Shown in pieces: positions 1 to 10,451 of a DNA stretch of 64,000 nucleotides. The stretch lies in contig NZ_FUGD01000049.1 in assembly GCF_900162815.1 (NCBI RefSeq), positions 1-64,000 of the forward strand, read 5' to 3'. The notes under the pieces are model-generated. The model ran no database searches and was not told the DNA's origin. It was given only the letters and a program-made list of their open reading frames with translations. The stretch comes from Psychrobacter pasteurii (GTDB taxonomy: Bacteria > Pseudomonadota > Gammaproteobacteria > Pseudomonadales > Moraxellaceae). The position numbers and the translations under genes are program-made. Position 1 is the stretch's first letter. Each line of letters starts with the position of its first letter.

Positions 1-390
1 CAAGAGACGTCCGTCAAGGGTGCAGATATTAGTCAGTGGTATTATTGGCGTTGGCAAATAGAATCTTATTTTAAATTGCTTAAAAGTGCAGGACTTCAGT
101 TAGAGTCCTGGTTACAGCAAAGTGGAGACGCTTATTTTAAGCGGTTGTTAATTGCCTCTCAGGCTTGTACGCTCGTGTGGCGTATTATGCAAGTATCTGA
201 TAAACAGTCGAAAGAGTTTGCTTTGTTTTTAGTGCGCCTCTCAGGTCGGCAAGTGAAACGGAGCAAACCAATAACCGCACCTGCTGTGATGGCAGGATTG
301 TTCCAGTGGCTTAATTTTACCGAACTGGTAAATCATTATCCCCCTGACAAACTAAGTGAATTCGCTGATGCCGCTAGTAAATTTGTGTAG
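1..390 (+). CDS. IS4-family transposase, C-terminal fragment (cut by window edge)
   Basis: The frame is open from base 1, so this is the last ~129 codons of a longer gene that starts outside the window. Residues 14-28 of the visible part fit the Y-x2-R-x3-E-x6-K signature of IS4-type DDE transposases (Y14, R17, E21, K28); E21 would be the catalytic glutamate. The rest is a basic C-terminal tail ending in SKFV. The catalytic aspartates and left end of the element lie outside the window, so activity cannot be judged. The 69 bases between its stop and the next gene may hold the right end of the element, but no terminal repeat can be confirmed without the left end. Confidence 0.8.
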   Translation, partial: QETSVKGADISQWYYWRWQIESYFKLLKSAGLQLESWLQQSGDAYFKRLLIASQACTLVWRIMQVSDKQSKEFALFLVRLSGRQVKRSKPITAPAVMAGLFQWLNFTELVNHYPPDKLSEFADAASKFV

Positions 391-459
391 ATACCTATGC
401 ACTTCAGGGGGTGGATATAGGGCGAATGGTGATAAAATAAAGCTATTAACCCTTTTGAC

Positions 460-684
460 TTATTCGCCTGCAACTACCGCATCAAAGCCTGCCTCTTCAA
501 TAGCTTCTACTATAGCATCAACAGCTACTGCTGAGGAATCATAAGCCACTGAAGCTTTATTGCCTTCTAGATCTACTTCTACTGACTGCACCCCATCAAG
601 CTGTGTTAAAGCGCTGTCTACGCTTTTTACGCAGCCGCCGCAAGTCATACCATCGATGTTAATTACTTGGGTTTCAATGCTCAT
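460..684 (-). CDS. CopZ-like heavy-metal-binding (HMA) protein
   Basis: A 74-residue single HMA domain, the usual length of a copper chaperone. It has the metal-binding motif GMTCGGC with Cys15 and Cys18 in the first loop, followed by a typical beta-alpha-beta pattern (SVEVDLEGNKASVAY). Proteins of this family carry Cu(I) in the cytoplasm to P-type ATPases or regulators; no such ATPase lies in the window. An AAGGAG ribosome site sits about 7 bases before the ATG. It is the last of three genes on the minus strand (kdsA, HMA-like protein, this gene), 65 bases after its neighbour. The metal is inferred from the family. Confidence 0.85.
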   Translation of the reverse strand: MSIETQVINIDGMTCGGCVKSVDSALTQLDGVQSVEVDLEGNKASVAYDSSAVAVDAIVEAIEEAGFDAVVAGE

Positions 685-749
685 TATCTACTCCTTATCA
701 TTTTTTATTGTTTTGGCTTATATTTAATTTATATTCTACTCGATGCTGA

Positions 750-998
750 CTAGTTTTTTGGATTGGCGGGAGCATCCACAGGGAAAGGCTGAGTAACATA
801 ATCTACCATACGGATGGCCGCCTTAATGGCATGGATAGAGGTTTTGGTATCTTCAAATTTTACAACCCCGGTATCACTCTCAGGAGATAGCTCGGCTGCC
901 AGCACCCCATCCATATTTTGTAAGGCAGTAATGACACCCTCAATACCTTCAGCATCATCAATGTTTTTGATACTAAATTGCACCTGTTGAATAGCCAT
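750..998 (-). CDS. HMA-fold protein without the CxxC metal site
   Basis: An 82-residue protein whose strand and helix pattern (VQFSIKNI, then VITALQNMDGVLAAEL, then TGVVKFED and IHAIKAAIRMVDY) resembles an HMA domain. The first-loop GMTCxxC is replaced by IDDAEG and there are no cysteines, so it cannot bind metal in the usual way. The C-terminus is a short Pro/Ala/Asn tail. A strong GGAGG ribosome site precedes the ATG. It lies between kdsA and a canonical CopZ-like gene on the same strand, which suggests a duplicated HMA domain that lost its metal site. Its function is unknown. Confidence 0.7.
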   Translation of the reverse strand: MAIQQVQFSIKNIDDAEGIEGVITALQNMDGVLAAELSPESDTGVVKFEDTKTSIHAIKAAIRMVDYVTQPFPVDAPANPKN

Positions 999-1082
999 AC
1001 TGCCTCCGTTTTATCATTTAGATTAATATCGTTGTTTTGGGTTTATGTGTGGCATATATTGTGCGGCATATAGCAGGTCAAA

Positions 1083-1955
<873 letters not shown>

Positions 1956-2086
1956 TTATTATCCAAAGTTGGCTGATTTTTTAAATAGGTCTTGTTCATT
2001 AAAAAATTGATAGATATAAGGATTGTAGTACATGCTAAGCCAAATACAAACCTTATATACAAAACACCAAACTTAGCTTAAAAACG

Positions 2087-2121
2087 AAAAAAGAGGTCAG
2101 GATAGCCCAACCTCTTTTTTT
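2087..2121 (-). terminator. Hairpin terminator after pyrG
   Basis: An inverted repeat AAAAAAGAGGT (2087-2097) / ACCTCTTTTTT (2110-2120) with a 12-base loop. It is symmetric, so both strands end in a T run, but only pyrG (minus strand, stop at 2177) transcribes into it. Confidence 0.8.
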
Positions 2122-2176
2122 ATAAAACGGATTGTTAATCGCACAACCCGTTTATGACTCATGAAATATTATGAGC

Positions 2177-4133
<1,957 letters not shown>

Positions 4134-5183
4134 TTAGAATTTGTATTCTAGACCGCCACCAAATGCGAATACTTTACCGTCGCCAAGGTTGCCACTAAGA
4201 CGCTTGCCGTCCTTATCAACCCATACAACATTATCAGCATCGTTTTGACCAATGTAAGCATGAGCAATCATGTTTTTCTGATAGTAGTACTTACCACCAA
4301 CAACGATTTGGCTTGAGTCAAAACCATCTACACCGTCTAAGTTAGAAGTGTTGTTATACTGAGTGTAAATAGTAGCAGGCTTAGCAAAGTTAGTTAGACC
4401 CATTTGAGCACTAATTACATAGCCTTTTTCTTTCTTATCGCCGTAATCGTAGTCAGCTTCTTGATATAAGCCACCTAGCGTTACAGGGAAACCTGAGTTG
4501 AAAGTAGCTAGGTCTAAAGTAGCAGTACCACGGATTAAGCTACCAGCAAGGTTTACATCATCATCATATGCAACACCAGCCGTGAAACCTTGACCTTGGT
4601 CATACATTAATGAGGCACCCCAGCCACTGTTATTATCGTCACTGATATCATCATCATTGGCATACATAGCAGCAAACTGTAATGGAATACCATCAATCTT
4701 AGGTGCTTGCCAAACCACAGAGTTTGAGATACGACCGCTGTCTGCCATGTTTAAGGCAGCAACTTTCTGTTCTGATTTAATCTTAGTAGTACCTAGGTTA
4801 TCCCAATAGCCTTCGTTTACTACTACGTTGTTGATATAGTCAGTAGTTGATTGGTTATGACCAACGCGGAACTCACCAAAAGTGTTGTTTTTAACACCTA
4901 GGAAAGTATCACGGTTTTTGAAGGTTTGGTCATCATCATTATCAACATCAACTGCGTACTCTAATTGATAAATAACATCAGTGTTAGCACTTAATGGCTC
5001 TGAGCCTTTAAGGCCTAGACGTGAACCATTAGAGTTAATTTGAACGCCGTCATCGCTTTTGTTGCCTAGCTCTTCATCAACGTAATCAGCAGTCATAAAT
5101 ACTTTGCCGTAGAACGTTGGAGCAGCGTTAGCCGCAGATACAGATAGAGCAGCAACAGCTGATGCTAAAAGTAGTTTTTTCAT
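4134..5183 (-). CDS. Outer-membrane porin (general diffusion type)
   Basis: A 349-residue beta-barrel porin. The ATG at 5183 was chosen because it gives a clean signal peptide (MKKLLLASAVAALSVSAANA, cleaved before APTFYGK) and has GGAG nine bases upstream; the frame can be extended five codons to a GTG that overlaps this ribosome site, which is unlikely. After the signal come the typical alternating strands and acidic loops, including GLKGSEPLSANTDVIYQLEY and FGEFRVGHNQ in the constriction region. It ends in a Phe (LEYKF), the usual outer-membrane insertion signal. The long upstream AT-rich region suggests complex regulation. Substrate specificity cannot be told from the sequence. Confidence 0.92.
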   Translation of the reverse strand: MKKLLLASAVAALSVSAANAAPTFYGKVFMTADYVDEELGNKSDDGVQINSNGSRLGLKGSEPLSANTDVIYQLEYAVDVDNDDDQTFKNRDTFLGVKNNTFGEFRVGHNQSTTDYINNVVVNEGYWDNLGTTKIKSEQKVAALNMADSGRISNSVVWQAPKIDGIPLQFAAMYANDDDISDDNNSGWGASLMYDQGQGFTAGVAYDDDVNLAGSLIRGTATLDLATFNSGFPVTLGGLYQEADYDYGDKKEKGYVISAQMGLTNFAKPATIYTQYNNTSNLDGVDGFDSSQIVVGGKYYYQKNMIAHAYIGQNDADNVVWVDKDGKRLSGNLGDGKVFAFGGGLEYKF

Positions 5184-5462
5184 GGGGTAAATCTCCACTT
5201 TACAATTTTAGTTATGGGCTGCCCTAACAAGCTAACGCCCAGTTTCTTCCATAAAAGATCTAAACTTTACTTGTACCTAAAAAAAGAGACAAACTTAGTT
5301 AGAACTGACTTAAATATGATTATGGCAACATTATGTGACATATCTGTTAAATGAGTAACTGAATTTATCTATTCGTTTCATATTATAACGATACAAGATA
5401 AAACTATATTTATAGTTCTGTTACATCACTAACCAAACTCATACTTTCGATCTAAGGATATC

Positions 5463-5501
5463 AACTTTGAAATAATTTGCAACATTTATTTCAAAGTTTT
5501 T
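5463..5501. repeat. 13-bp perfect inverted repeat followed by T5
   Basis: AACTTTGAAATAA (5463-5475) pairs fully with TTATTTCAAAGTT (5486-5498) around a 10-base loop, and T5 (5497-5501) overlaps the end on the plus strand. No plus-strand gene leads into it. It could be the end of an unannotated plus-strand small RNA, or a structure in the porin mRNA leader. Confidence 0.5.
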
Positions 5502-5728
5502 ATCTGCTGCATCCCCCTATATTTTATTTAAAACACTGATTTTCTTAAAAAAATTAGTGCTAAAAAAATTATTTAGCCCCTATTGATAACCGATCTTAGA
5601 TACATTTTGGGCTGATATTTGCTACTTACTGGATTCTGCCCCTATCTAAATGATGGTTATTAATATTTGGCTTCAATATGGATCTGTAGCACCAGGTTAA
5701 TAGATCACAGCACTTTCCTACAGGCAAT

Positions 5729-5759
5729 AAAAAACCCTAAGGCGTATATCAAATACGCC
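5729..5759 (-). terminator. Probable terminator after glcB
   Basis: Stem GGCGTAT (5741-5747) / ATACGCC (5753-5759) with a 5-base loop. On the minus strand it is followed, after TTAGGG, by six T residues. It is about 65 bases beyond the glcB stop. Confidence 0.6.
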
Positions 5760-5824
5760 AAAGTGAAATTAGGACGGATAATAAAGACTAAGCTATATAA
5801 AGCCTATTTTATTCACCAGTCGGC

Positions 5825-8026
5825 TTAGCGCGCTTTTAGCTCTAAGCGGGCAGCGTGTAGCAATGGCTCAGTGTAACCACTTGGCTGCTCACGACCTTTA
5901 AATACTAAGTCACAAGCGGCTTTGAAGGCGATTGAATTGTCGAAGTTATCAGCCATAGGCATGTAGTTTGAATCGCCTAAGTTTTGCTCATCAACAACTT
6001 TGGCCATACGCTTCATAGATTCCATAACCTGCTCTTCAGTTACGATACCATGGTGTAACCAGTTAGCGATGTGCTGGCTTGAGATACGTAGCGTTGCACG
6101 GTCTTCCATTAGACCAACGTTATTGATGTCAGGCACTTTTGAACAACCCACACCTTGATCAACCCAGCGTACAACGTAACCTAAGATACCCTGTGCGTTG
6201 TTATCAAGCTCTTGACGCTTCTCTTCTCCACTCCAGTTAGTGTCTTTGGCTAATGGAATGGTCAAGATATCATCTAGGCTAGCACGCTCACGGCCTTTAA
6301 ACTTCTCTTGAATCTCTTTAACGTTGTTTTGATGGTAGTGGATACTGTGTAGCGTTGCGCCAGTTGGTGAAGGTACCCAAGCAGTCGTCGCACCCGCTTG
6401 AGGATGGTTAGACTTAGTCTCAACCATTTCTTTCATTTCATCAGGCTTCGCCCACATACCTTTACCGATTTGAGCACGACCAATTAAACCTGTCTCGATA
6501 CCCACATCTACGTTCCACTGCTCATAAGCAGGTAACCAAGCTTGTGACTTCATGTCGCCTTTACGTACGAACGGACCGGCATTCATACTGGTGTGCATCT
6601 CATCGCCTGTACGGTCTAAGAAGCCTGTATTAATGAAGATCACACGCTCTTTAGCTTGGCGGATACACTCTTTTAGGTTAACAGTAGTGCGACGCTCTTC
6701 ATCCATTACCCCCATTTTTAGAGTGTTACGTGGTAATCCTAGGGCATCTTCAACCGCTGCGAATAATTCGTTAGCGAACTTAACTTCTTCAGGACCATGC
6801 ATTTTCGGCTTAACGATGTACATTGAACCTTCACGAGAGTTTGAACGCTCATTGTTGCCTTTAATATCATTGATGGTTAATAATGGCGTTACCAAGGCGT
6901 CCATGATGCCTTCGAAAATTTCTTCTTGACCTTCGCCTAGATCTACCAATACCGCTGGGTTTTGCATTAAGTGACCCACGTTACGGATTAACAATACCGC
7001 ACGACCTGGTAATACTAGCTTGCCACCATCTGGAGTAGTGTATTCACGATCTGGATTTAGTTTACGGGTTAACTCTTTACCGCCTTTATAGAAAGTCTCA
7101 GTTAGGTCGCCGTTCATTAAACCAAACCAGTTACGGTAAGCTTCTACTTTTTCTTCAGCATCTACAGCCGCTACTGAGTCTTCACAGTCTTGAATAGCAG
7201 TAATAGCTGATTCTAATAACACGTCTTTAATATGAGCGGGGTCAGTTTCGCCCACTGGATGGCTGGCATCAATTTGGATTTCAACGTGTAAGTTATTGTT
7301 CTTTAATAAGATACCTTTTGGATTGCTCTCTTCACCCACATAGCCTACAAACTGAGCGGTATCCGCCAATGTAGTGCTGTTATCACCTTGAGCAATTTTT
7401 AATTCGCCACCTTCAACGCTAAAACCAGTAACGTCTGTGTAGCTGCCTTGCGCCAGTGCAAAGTTCTCATCTAAGAATGCTTTGGCATAAGCTACAACCG
7501 CTTCACCACGTTTTGGATTGTAGCTGCTGCCTTTGTCTTTACCATCAGCGGTATCGATTACATCAGTACCATATAAGGCATCATAGAAGCTACCCCAACG
7601 AGCATTGGCTGCGTTAAGTGCGTAGCGAGCATTACGAACAGGTACTACTAGCTGTGGGCCAGGGATACTAGCGATTTCAGGATCAACATTCTCTGTTGAA
7701 ACTTCGAAGTCATCGCCTTCTGGTAATAGGTAGCCGATTTCAGTTAAGAATTCTTTGTATTTTGGATAGTCGATTTCGCCATCTTTGGTTGGGTTGTCTA
7801 AGTGCCACTGGTCAATCTTGGCTTGTAGCTCATCACGCTTGGCCAAAAGCTCTTTGTTGCGTGGCGTGAACTTCTTGACAATCTCTTCAAAGTTAGACCA
7901 ATAAGCGTCTGATTCCACACCAACACGGGGTAGCACATCATTTTCAATAAAATTATAAAGTTGGCTATCAATGGCTAAGATGCCTTTTTGAACGCGATTT
8001 TCATTGTTATTAACAGAGTTACTCAT
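5825..8026 (-). CDS. glcB: Malate synthase G
   Basis: Condenses glyoxylate with acetyl-CoA to give malate in the glyoxylate shunt or glycolate/glyoxylate use. At 733 residues it is close to the ~720-730 of the G isoform, much longer than isoform A. The recognisable core includes [17 protein letters not shown]-like [16 protein letters not shown], the signature [17 protein letters not shown], and [13 protein letters not shown]. The C-terminus carries [14 protein letters not shown]. The start is supported by AAGGA upstream. It is divergent from miaE and stands alone; no glycolate oxidase or isocitrate lyase is in the window, so the partner enzymes are elsewhere. Confidence 0.97.
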   Translation of the reverse strand: MSNSVNNNENRVQKGILAIDSQLYNFIENDVLPRVGVESDAYWSNFEEIVKKFTPRNKELLAKRDELQAKIDQWHLDNPTKDGEIDYPKYKEFLTEIGYLLPEGDDFEVSTENVDPEIASIPGPQLVVPVRNARYALNAANARWGSFYDALYGTDVIDTADGKDKGSSYNPKRGEAVVAYAKAFLDENFALAQGSYTDVTGFSVEGGELKIAQGDNSTTLADTAQFVGYVGEESNPKGILLKNNNLHVEIQIDASHPVGETDPAHIKDVLLESAITAIQDCEDSVAAVDAEEKVEAYRNWFGLMNGDLTETFYKGGKELTRKLNPDREYTTPDGGKLVLPGRAVLLIRNVGHLMQNPAVLVDLGEGQEEIFEGIMDALVTPLLTINDIKGNNERSNSREGSMYIVKPKMHGPEEVKFANELFAAVEDALGLPRNTLKMGVMDEERRTTVNLKECIRQAKERVIFINTGFLDRTGDEMHTSMNAGPFVRKGDMKSQAWLPAYEQWNVDVGIETGLIGRAQIGKGMWAKPDEMKEMVETKSNHPQAGATTAWVPSPTGATLHSIHYHQNNVKEIQEKFKGRERASLDDILTIPLAKDTNWSGEEKRQELDNNAQGILGYVVRWVDQGVGCSKVPDINNVGLMEDRATLRISSQHIANWLHHGIVTEEQVMESMKRMAKVVDEQNLGDSNYMPMADNFDNSIAFKAACDLVFKGREQPSGYTEPLLHAARLELKAR

Positions 8027-8651
8027 ACCATATGATCCTTTGTTGGTGAATGAATTAATCAGTGTCTTCAGTGTTTCCTATAAGCCTACCCTATGCACAA
8101 GCATCTTTAGGCTAGTTATTATTAATTTTATTGAAACAAATTAGCGCTATACCCATAGCTGAAATACACTCTTATACTGATTGACGACCCACTAGGAGGC
8201 CGTCTTTCTTCATACTACTATCATTGAGATAAATAAACAAGAAACCGCCATTTTTTAAATAAATGTTTAATCTTTACTGCCTTGATACTCCTAATTAAAC
8301 CCTTTATTATCAATGTATTACCAAATATTTTTATAGAGAACTTATGAGTTCTTTGTCATTAATTGGCCGTTAGTAGCTGTAACAAAAGATTTTTATAGCC
8401 CTAAATAGTGCCTTATTAACGTTAATTTCAAAGCCATAAAGTAAGTTGCTAAAAACTAGAAGTATAACTGTGGCTAATATGTTACCTCTAATTTGTTACA
8501 ATAGTCATTTTTAACTTTATGCCCTTTAATCTGAATACTCTTTAACCTAAATACTCTTTAATCCGAATACACAATCAACCTGAATAAAATATAACCTTAT
8601 TGATTTACACCTGCTGTCTGGCTTAGTCAAAGGTATAAATGAGCTGCTATT
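8027..8651. other. Divergent promoter region between glcB and miaE
   Basis: 625 bases, AT-rich, without a credible gene. It must hold the promoters of glcB (minus) and miaE (plus). Near glcB there is a 6-bp stem AGCCTA (8083-8088) / TAGGCT (8108-8113). Next to miaE lies a short tandem repeat (8525-8588). No clear sigma-70 hexamer pair could be assigned. Confidence 0.5.
8525..8588. repeat. Degenerate 16-bp tandem repeat, about four copies
   Basis: Successive 16-base units TTTAATCTGAATACTC, TTTAACCTAAATACTC, TTTAATCCGAATACAC and a more diverged AATCAACCTGAATAAA run head to tail at 8525, 8541, 8557 and 8573. They end 63 bases before the miaE start, so they lie in the miaE leader or promoter. 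Confidence 0.75.
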
Positions 8652-9383
8652 ATGAGTGACGATCTTCTTAATGACCAAAACAACACCGTGACTGCTCCTG
8701 CCAAAACGGATATCTCTCACATTCATGATTTCTTGGGAGCCCCTACCCCTAAAGCTTGGCTTGAAGCTGCCGTCAATGATTTACCGACTATTATTCAAGA
8801 TCATGCCAACTGTGAGAAAAAAGCCGCAGGCACTGCGATGAACTTAATATTCCGTTATGAGTTCCATCAAGATTTACAAATGAAACTGGCGCAGTTAATC
8901 CGTGAGGAAATGCTGCACTATGAGCAAGTGGTGGGAATTATGGAAGAGCGCGGTCAAAAGTGGCGCCATTTACCCGCCAGCCGCTATGCCAAAGGTATGT
9001 TGAAGCACAAACGCACTTATGAACCCGCTGCGATGATTGATATTCTGATTATCGGGGCCTTTATTGAGGCTCGATCTTGTGAGCGTTTTGCCGCCTTAAG
9101 TGAGGTGGTCGATGATGAGCGCTTGGCAAAATATTATCGCTATCTACTCAAGTCTGAAAGCCGTCATTATGAAGACTATATCACCCTCGCCCGCTCATTA
9201 CAGCCTAAAGACGGAGCAAGTGTGGATCTTGAAGCCTTATCGAAAGCTACTAATGGCAGTATCAATACCGATGAGGACACCATGAATGTTGATCAACGTA
9301 TTGCTTTTTTTAAGCAAGTTGAAGCTGAGCTGATCAATAGTCCAGATACCGAGTTAAGATTTCACAGTGGTATACCTGTTTAA
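8652..9383 (+). CDS. miaE: tRNA-(ms2io6A)-hydroxylase
   Basis: Non-haem diiron monooxygenase that hydroxylates the isopentenyl group of 2-methylthio-N6-isopentenyladenosine at position 37 of tRNAs reading U-starting codons. The 243-residue length is typical of the clade. Ferritin-like metal ligands can be placed: E55, E86-x2-H89 (REEMLHY), E139 (FIEARSCERF) and E169-x2-H172 (SESRHYED). The N-terminal ~25 residues are polar and probably disordered. The ribosome site before the ATG is weak. It is a single-gene unit followed by a bidirectional terminator; its tRNA-modifying partners miaA and miaB are not in the window. Confidence 0.93.
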   Translation: MSDDLLNDQNNTVTAPAKTDISHIHDFLGAPTPKAWLEAAVNDLPTIIQDHANCEKKAAGTAMNLIFRYEFHQDLQMKLAQLIREEMLHYEQVVGIMEERGQKWRHLPASRYAKGMLKHKRTYEPAAMIDILIIGAFIEARSCERFAALSEVVDDERLAKYYRYLLKSESRHYEDYITLARSLQPKDGASVDLEALSKATNGSINTDEDTMNVDQRIAFFKQVEAELINSPDTELRFHSGIPV

Positions 9384-9444
9384 AGTGCTGAGCCTCTTCT
9401 ATTAATTAGTAAGCTGCAAGTTCGAGTCCTTAAGCTTATCAAAT

Positions 9445-9486
9445 AAAAAAAAGACCCACTAACTTAGTTAGTAGGTCTTTTTTATT
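9445..9486. terminator. Bidirectional terminator between miaE and the acidic small gene
   Basis: AAAAAAGACCC-ACTAAC (to 9463) pairs with GTTAGT-AGGTCTTTTTT (9467-9482) around a TTA loop. It lies between convergent genes (miaE plus, the 112-residue gene minus) and has T runs on both strands. Confidence 0.9.
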
Positions 9487-9543
9487 AATGAGACTTTTAA
9501 TAAATGGCATTTATTCTAATCTATGCCGCTTACTCTCGTCACA

Positions 9544-9882
9544 CTAGTCGTTATCATGACGACCTAAATCAAAGGCGTTTAAGTCACCGACATTTTTACC
9601 CGCTGGCGGTAATTTAGCATCCTTTTCGCGACCATCTTCATAGACATCATCAGTTTCTTGAGAAGCCTGTTGTGGTCCATCAATGTCAGGCTTATGTTTT
9701 CTGCCTTCATAATCACCAGGCTCTAGATTACCTTTGTCACTGGTCTCAGTATCCACATTCTGATCAATAGAAGGGGCTTGTTTAGGATCAGCCTGTAATC
9801 TACGCTCATCTTTTACTTGCTCTTCTTCATTCAGGCTACGATTATTATCATCAACTACTTTTATGGTTTGATTAATAGACAT
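9544..9882 (-). CDS. Small acidic hydrophilic protein, function unknown
   Basis: A 112-residue protein rich in D, E, K, N and Q with almost no hydrophobic stretch and no cysteine, so probably disordered and cytoplasmic. I do not recognise a family. Visible features are a Lys/Glu/Arg-rich segment (NEEEQVKDERRLQ, about 18-30), a G-D-Y-E-G-R-K-H-K-P run near residue 57, and a C-terminus VGDLNAFDLGRHDND. An AAGAG ribosome site precedes the ATG and a good terminator follows the stop, which supports a real gene. It is preceded on the same strand by a second small acidic gene (9997-10173). Composition recalls stress-related hydrophilins, but that is only an analogy. Confidence 0.65.
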   Translation of the reverse strand: MSINQTIKVVDDNNRSLNEEEQVKDERRLQADPKQAPSIDQNVDTETSDKGNLEPGDYEGRKHKPDIDGPQQASQETDDVYEDGREKDAKLPPAGKNVGDLNAFDLGRHDND

Positions 9883-9951
9883 ATTTTTCTCTTTATTATA
9901 GTTATGGGTTTAAAATATTTAGGTGGTTTGGTTAATTGTATGTCGCATAGC

Positions 9952-9974
9952 TTTAATGAAAATGATTCATTAAA
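9952..9974. repeat. 9-bp inverted repeat between the two acidic small genes
   Basis: TTTAATGAA (9952-9960) and TTCATTAAA (9966-9974) around AATGA. It lies 23 bases beyond the stop of the 58-residue gene and upstream of the 112-residue gene. It could be an operator or an intercistronic mRNA hairpin; it matches the Fur consensus only weakly and is not called a Fur box. Confidence 0.4.
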
Positions 9975-9996
9975 AAAATGCTAAAACCTTAGCCAA

Positions 9997-10173
9997 CTAC
10001 TTATCTGTACGTAACTCATCATCGATAAACGGCGTTTCTTGCTGTTCTGATAAGTTGGCTGAGTTTGATTCATCACTTTCAGCATTATTAGGGTCTAGGT
10101 TTTCACTAACTTCACTTGGGTTTACTTCTTCAACTGCTTGTTCGATATCCGTTTTATTATTATCGTTACTCAT
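9997..10173 (-). CDS. 58-residue very acidic protein, function unknown
   Basis: A short open frame starting MSNDNNKTDIEQAVEE and ending DDELRTDK. About a third of its residues are D or E, with many N and S, no cysteine and no hydrophobic segment. A clear AAGGA ribosome site stands seven bases before the ATG, which is the best evidence that it is translated. It shares strand and composition with the 112-residue gene downstream (114 bases between stop and next start), and the ppk terminator at 10385-10407 separates it from ppk, so the two may form a unit of small hydrophilic proteins. No family is recognised. Confidence 0.6.
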   Translation of the reverse strand: MSNDNNKTDIEQAVEEVNPSEVSENLDPNNAESDESNSANLSEQQETPFIDDELRTDK

Positions 10174-10376
10174 AATATATTCCTTGTGAGTGGGACTAAT
10201 TTAAGTTTTAACCTAACTATTTTTTAACCTGACTACCTGAGTATAGTTCGAACCTTACAGTTCACGTCTTACTCAAAGCCTTTATAGTTATAACTTATTG
10301 GTTATGCTTATTATCATATAGGGATTAATGGTTAGTTAACTACTGGAAACACGTAGCTTTGTGTTTATTTATGTTG

Positions 10377-10414
10377 AAAAAAAAGCAACTTTGTTAACCA
10401 AAGTTGCTTTTTTT
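10377..10414 (-). terminator. Terminator after ppk
   Basis: A perfect 9-bp stem GCAACTTTG (10385-10393) / CAAAGTTGC (10399-10407), loop TTAAC, with an A8 run on the left and T7 on the right, 45 bases beyond the ppk stop on the minus strand. Confidence 0.9.
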
Positions 10415-10451
10415 ACTATTAGCCAAGTAGTTATATTAAAAGAAAATATTA

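Larger units (their letters stand above)
5184..5824. other. Long AT-rich intergenic region upstream of the porin gene
   Basis: 641 bases without a credible gene. From right to left it holds the glcB terminator (5729-5759), a perfect 13-bp AT-rich hairpin (5463-5498), and the porin 5' leader with two CATAAT-like -10 candidates on the minus strand near 5318 and 5330. No -35 could be assigned with confidence. Long leaders are typical of regulated porin genes. Confidence 0.5.

Noticed and set aside
391-459. Right terminal inverted repeat of the IS element
   Set aside because: A G-rich stretch (TTCAGGGGGTGG) follows the transposase, but without the left end in the window no repeat can be matched.
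6552-6929. 125-codon frame antisense to glcB
   Set aside because: It is the complement of a well-conserved enzyme gene, has no ribosome site and no recognisable protein features; the open frame comes from the codon use of glcB.
9952-9974. Fur box
   Set aside because: The palindrome has an AATGA centre and TTAATGAA arms; alignment to the 19-base Fur consensus gives few matches and no iron gene is adjacent.
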